Part shown: piece after piece, positions 42,882 to 46,031 of the stretch | How the letters are laid out: every line of letters starts with the position of its first letter | Position numbering within the stretch: position 1 is the stretch's first letter | DNA from: Sulfurimonas sp. | GTDB taxonomy: Bacteria; Campylobacterota; Campylobacteria; Campylobacterales; Sulfurimonadaceae | Assembly: GCA_030949825.1 (NCBI GenBank) | Contig: JAUZSC010000023.1 | Coordinates: 1 to 46,031, forward strand | Length of the DNA stretch: 46,031 nt | Reading direction: 5' to 3' | The notes under the pieces: model-generated | Seen by the model: the letters and a program-made list of their open reading frames with translations, nothing else | Told to the model about the DNA's origin: nothing | Databases searched by the model: none | Translations under genes and position numbers: made by a program

Positions 42882-44868
42882 CTAGAATTTATAAGATAGG
42901 TTTGTATAGAAGTATCTACCTGGGTCGTTCATAAGCATAATATCTGGACCACCTGATGTTAGTAGCACTAAGTCGGCATATGTATTACTCGTTGCATATG
43001 TTTGATCAAAGACATTGTTTACTCCAAGAGTAAGTTCTATATTTTTTGTAAAAGCGTGTTTTGCTTTAAGGTTAAGTAGTGTCCATGAGTCTATTACTTG
43101 CTCACCGTTATCATTATCTATTGTATCCCAGGTATCACTTGCTTGTACTTCAGCTCTTAGTGTTGAATTATTTGCATATTCATAGGTAACTCCAACTGTT
43201 CCACGTAATGGAGCCATATCAGCAAGGTTTGTGTTCGTTTGTCCAGCTAAAGCCTCATCTTTTTTACCTCTTTTATATGCCGCACCAAAGTCAACTATAA
43301 TATCATCACTTGCAAAGTACTCAGCACTTAGTTCTAGTCCATATACTATTGCATCAATATTTTGAAATGCTGATGAACCAACACCTTTTTCAATATAAAC
43401 ATAATTACTAAGTCGAGAATAGAAAGTTTTTATTTTAGCTTTATACATTGAGTTTTCAAGTTCATAACCTAAATCAATTTCTCTATTTGTTGTTTGATCT
43501 AAATTATCTGTACCTACAACATTGTTTAGAGAACTCCTAAAGTAAAGTTCTCTCGCATCTGGTACACGATTAGCTTGACCTATTCCAAGAAATATTTTAT
43601 GTTCTTTATTTATGTTGTATGTCGTTACTATGTTGGCATTCATCCCATTATAGTTATTATCCTGTTGGGTAACATCGTCTGTTGTAATATCTGTAGAATC
43701 ATAACGAAGACCAGCACTAATGTTAAACGCGCCTATATCTTTACTAAGTGATGCAAAAATAGCTTTATTCTCTGTAACAGCATTATCGATACTTTTTCTA
43801 CCTCCAACTACAAAAGGAAGATTGTCTTTTTCATAATGACCATCCCAAATTCGTTTACTTCCATCAAGTCCAACAATTACGTTAGAATTAAATACATCAA
43901 AAGTATTTTTAAGTTTTATTCCTTGCATCTCTGTCGTTAACCAGTTCTTGATGTCAGGTAAAGCACCAGCAGATGATTTTCTATAGTTAGTAGCCATTGG
44001 ATGATCAACATCTGAATAGTAATATTGAATATTTAAATTTTTATATGCGTCTGATAAATCTTTAATATTATATTCTACACTATATATATTTGAATCATCA
44101 TAAAGTGCATCCATCTTAGAGTTTGGATATAAAATATTGTCACTTCTATTTGCAGTTACACTTAATCGAAGTTCTTGCTTGTCTGTTACATTTACAAATA
44201 CTTTAGCCATGATGCTTTTTTTCTCATAGGCATCCATATCAGCATATATATCTTGGTACTGCGTTGCAGTTGGAGTTGCAGGACTATTCCTTATTTGCGC
44301 GGCAAAGTCATCTCCATTTCCATCTTTATATTGTTCACTTTTTTCTTTTGAAGCAGAAACTAAAACACGGACTAAGTCATTTCCTCCACTTACAGTTGCA
44401 CCGATTTTTTATATCCCCAAGAGCCCATGCCTACATCTACAGAACCATGAAACTCTTTTGTAGGTTTTTAGTCTTGATTTTTACTCCACCACTCATTACA
44501 CCAAAAGTTTCAACATCATAAGGACCTTCTGTTACTTCTACTTCGTCAATCTGATTTGCTAATATATGTGATGTAGGTGGATCCATTCTATTTGGACATG
44601 CCCCGTATACTTTTGTTCCATCAACTTCTATAGAGATATTGTCTCTTTTTTGACCACGGATTAGAATATCATTTGCTATACCACTACGACGACTAATATC
44701 GATACTTGGAATCCTATCGCTTAAAGCCTCAGCAACATCGGCAGATGTTTGAGCATTCTGCGCGACTTCTGTAATAACTGTTGACTCTACTCCAATTGGA
44801 GCTAACTCAATATTGCCTGCGTAGAGTGAAGCTACAACAGCTAAAGATAAGGGAATAATTTTTGTCAT
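42882..44868 (-). pseudogene. TonB-dependent receptor, copper-receptor (OprC/NosA) type, two frameshifts
   Basis: An outer-membrane receptor starting at ATG 44868 with a signal peptide (MTKIIPLSLAVVASLYA) and plug domain (DVAEALSDRIPSIDISRRSG, DILIRGQKRDNISIEVDG). YGACPNRMDPPTSH (C91, M95) and a downstream DHPM match my recollection of the CxxxM and HxM copper ligands of Pseudomonas OprC. The frame breaks twice: T5 at 44465-44469 and T6 at 44405-44410 each need one more base. Repaired, the gene encodes 662 residues ending YFYTNLSYKF, a typical outer-membrane C-terminus. Both breaks are in short A/T runs and may be sequencing errors. Confidence 0.85.
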
Positions 44869-44892
44869 ATAGAACCTTTTTTTAATATGACG

Positions 44893-44911
44893 CAATAATA
44901 GATAATTATTG
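44893..44911. promoter_or_regulatory. 19-bp palindrome upstream of the TonB receptor, operator candidate
   Basis: CAATAATAGATAATTATTG has perfect 7-base arms around a 5-base centre, 25 bases before the receptor start and 35 bases before the divergent 47-residue frame. The size equals a Fur box, but the match to the Fur consensus is poor. A metal-responsive regulator is a guess. Confidence 0.45.
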
Positions 44912-44945
44912 TTACAAAAGTGTTAAATTTAGATAAGATTTCATT

Positions 44946-45089
44946 ATGAATACAAAAGAAAAAGTAAAAAAGACATTTTTAATAGCCTTAGGTTTTGGAC
45001 TTGCCACTTATTTGATAGTAAGTGGAAGTGCGATTTTAAATCAAGAGCCTAACACCTCTAGCGAAGTTCATGCTAACACAATGAAGTGA
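44946..45089 (+). CDS. Possible 47-residue membrane protein
   Basis: MNTKEKVKKTFLIALGFGLA followed by TYLIVSGSAILNQEPNTSSE and VHANTMK: a basic N-terminus, one membrane span (about 10-30) and a polar tail, the layout of a small anchored protein. It is divergent from the TonB receptor and shares its 77-base upstream region. Against it, there is no clear ribosome binding site and its last 54 bases overlap the end of the agmatine deiminase gene on the other strand. Confidence 0.4.
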   Translation: MNTKEKVKKTFLIALGFGLATYLIVSGSAILNQEPNTSSEVHANTMK

Positions 45090-46031
45090 GCCGTTTTGTT
45101 TGATGAGAGTAGAGCAGTCTATGGGAATAATATCTCGTGATTTGAAGGTGTTTTTAAATACTTTTAATGCTTCTTTATCTTCTTTAACATTATAAATAGG
45201 AACTAAAACAGCTCCATTTACAAAAAGAAAATTTGCATAAGTAGCGGGTAGTCTTTGTCCCTCAAAATAAATAGCATCTGTCATAGGAAGTGGAATAAGA
45301 TTCAGATTATGAGTTTTTGCCATCTCTTTGAGTTCTTCTTCCATCAGCGCTAATTCACTAAAATGTTCATCACTAGCATCTGAGCATTTTATATATATAA
45401 TGGTATCTTCATTTATAAACCTAGCTAAGGTGTCTATATGTGAATCGGTATCGTCTCCTGCTAAGTATCCATGGTTTAGATAAAGGATTTTTGTTGCTCC
45501 GAAGTATTCATTTAGTTTTTGAGTGATGGCTATAGCATCTAGGTGTGGATTTCGATTTTTATTTAAAAGACATGCTGAGGTCGTTAAAAGTATATCTTTA
45601 CCATTACTCTCAATCGCTCCCCCCTCTAAAACAAAGTCGTGGGACTCTATATCTGAGAGATAAATATTTCGCATCTCTAAACTCATAGCATTGTCTTTAG
45701 AAGACTCAAACTTATTACCCCAAGCATTAAAAGTAAAGTCAAGCAGTTTTATTTCCCCATCTTCTTCGATGCAAAGCGTAGAGCAGTCTCTAGCCCAAGT
45801 ATCGTTTGTTTCATAGTCTACAAAGTAGAGGTTTGTATGGTCTTTAAATATTGATTTAACATAGGTAATATCAGCACAAACGATGAAACATTTTTGATAG
45901 GTGGCTATGGCTTTAATAATGTTGATAAAAGTTTTTCAGCATCTGCTAAATACTCAACCCAATCAGTATTTTTATGCGGAAATATAATCTGTGTAAAACT
46001 TTGTTCTTCAAACTCTGCAATCATTCTTTTC
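45036..46031 (-). pseudogene. Agmatine deiminase family protein, 5' end beyond the window, one frameshift
   Basis: A PPAD/agmatine deiminase-fold enzyme that would convert agmatine to N-carbamoylputrescine in polyamine synthesis. Visible motifs are FPHKNTDWVEY, NDTWARDCS, FVLEGGAIESNGKDILLTT, GDDTDSHIDTLARF and the C-terminal nucleophile region NGSLHCVSMNFARG. The A4 run at 45927-45930 needs one more base to join LADAEKLF to INIIKAIATYQKCF; as written the upstream part ends in a stop. The beginning (about KRMIAEFEEQSF) lies at the window edge, so the start codon is not seen. Confidence 0.85.

Noticed and set aside
44893..44911. Calling the palindrome a Fur box
   Set aside because: Only the length and symmetry agree; position-by-position identity to the Fur consensus is low.

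Overview
The window comes from a low-GC member of the Campylobacterota, most likely Sulfurimonas or a close relative. The evidence is the fused gene order tuf-rpmG-trnW-secE-nusG-rplK-rplA-rplJ-rplL-rpoB-rpoC-rpsL-rpsG-fusA, the flgB-flgC-fliE-ftsI operon, the pgbA-like/glcD pair, and extended -10 promoters with little -35 signal. No database was searched; identifications rest on motifs and recalled family features.

Region 1 (1-2136). An IS110-group insertion sequence has a long structured non-coding left part (1-298) that looks like a bridge RNA locus. It carries one DEDD recombinase gene and appears inserted in a cyclic-nucleotide phosphodiesterase gene, of which only the 3' end remains in the window. 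A consensus promoter then drives tRNA-Thr(TGT), tRNA-Tyr, tRNA-Gly and tRNA-Thr(GGT).

Region 2 (2249-19207). This is the translation/transcription superoperon: EF-Tu, L33, tRNA-Trp, SecE, NusG, L11, L1, L10, L7/L12, RNA polymerase beta and beta', S12, S7 and EF-G. It holds several hairpins: a tandem pair between rplL and rpoB, and two related three-hairpin elements flanking rpsG whose stems covary.

Region 3 (19311-26021). A secreted coiled-coil protein, Bpt, a small membrane protein, RF2, PanC, the division transpeptidase FtsI, and flagellar rod genes fliE/flgC/flgB behind a good sigma-54 promoter.

Region 4 (26130-30773). This is accessory: a Uma2-family protein, two coupled tiny membrane proteins, three tandem type IV pilin-like genes, a cluster of REP-like palindromes, and priA with one of these palindromes inside its reading frame.

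Region 5 (30757-42793). NUDIX hydrolase, M23 peptidase, PgbA-like protein, GlcD-like oxidase, YihY, ComEC, DnaB, a CarF/TMEM189-like desaturase, IspG and a hybrid sensor kinase.

Region 6 (42882-46031). A broken TonB-dependent receptor with copper-receptor motifs, a palindromic operator candidate, a possible 47-residue protein, and agmatine deiminase running off the edge.

Data quality: rpsL, prfB, panC, the TonB receptor (twice), the secreted coiled-coil protein (twice), the phosphodiesterase remnant and agmatine deiminase all carry single-base indels in A/T runs. Because rpsL and prfB are essential, sequencing or assembly error is the best explanation. These genes are described as reconstructed.
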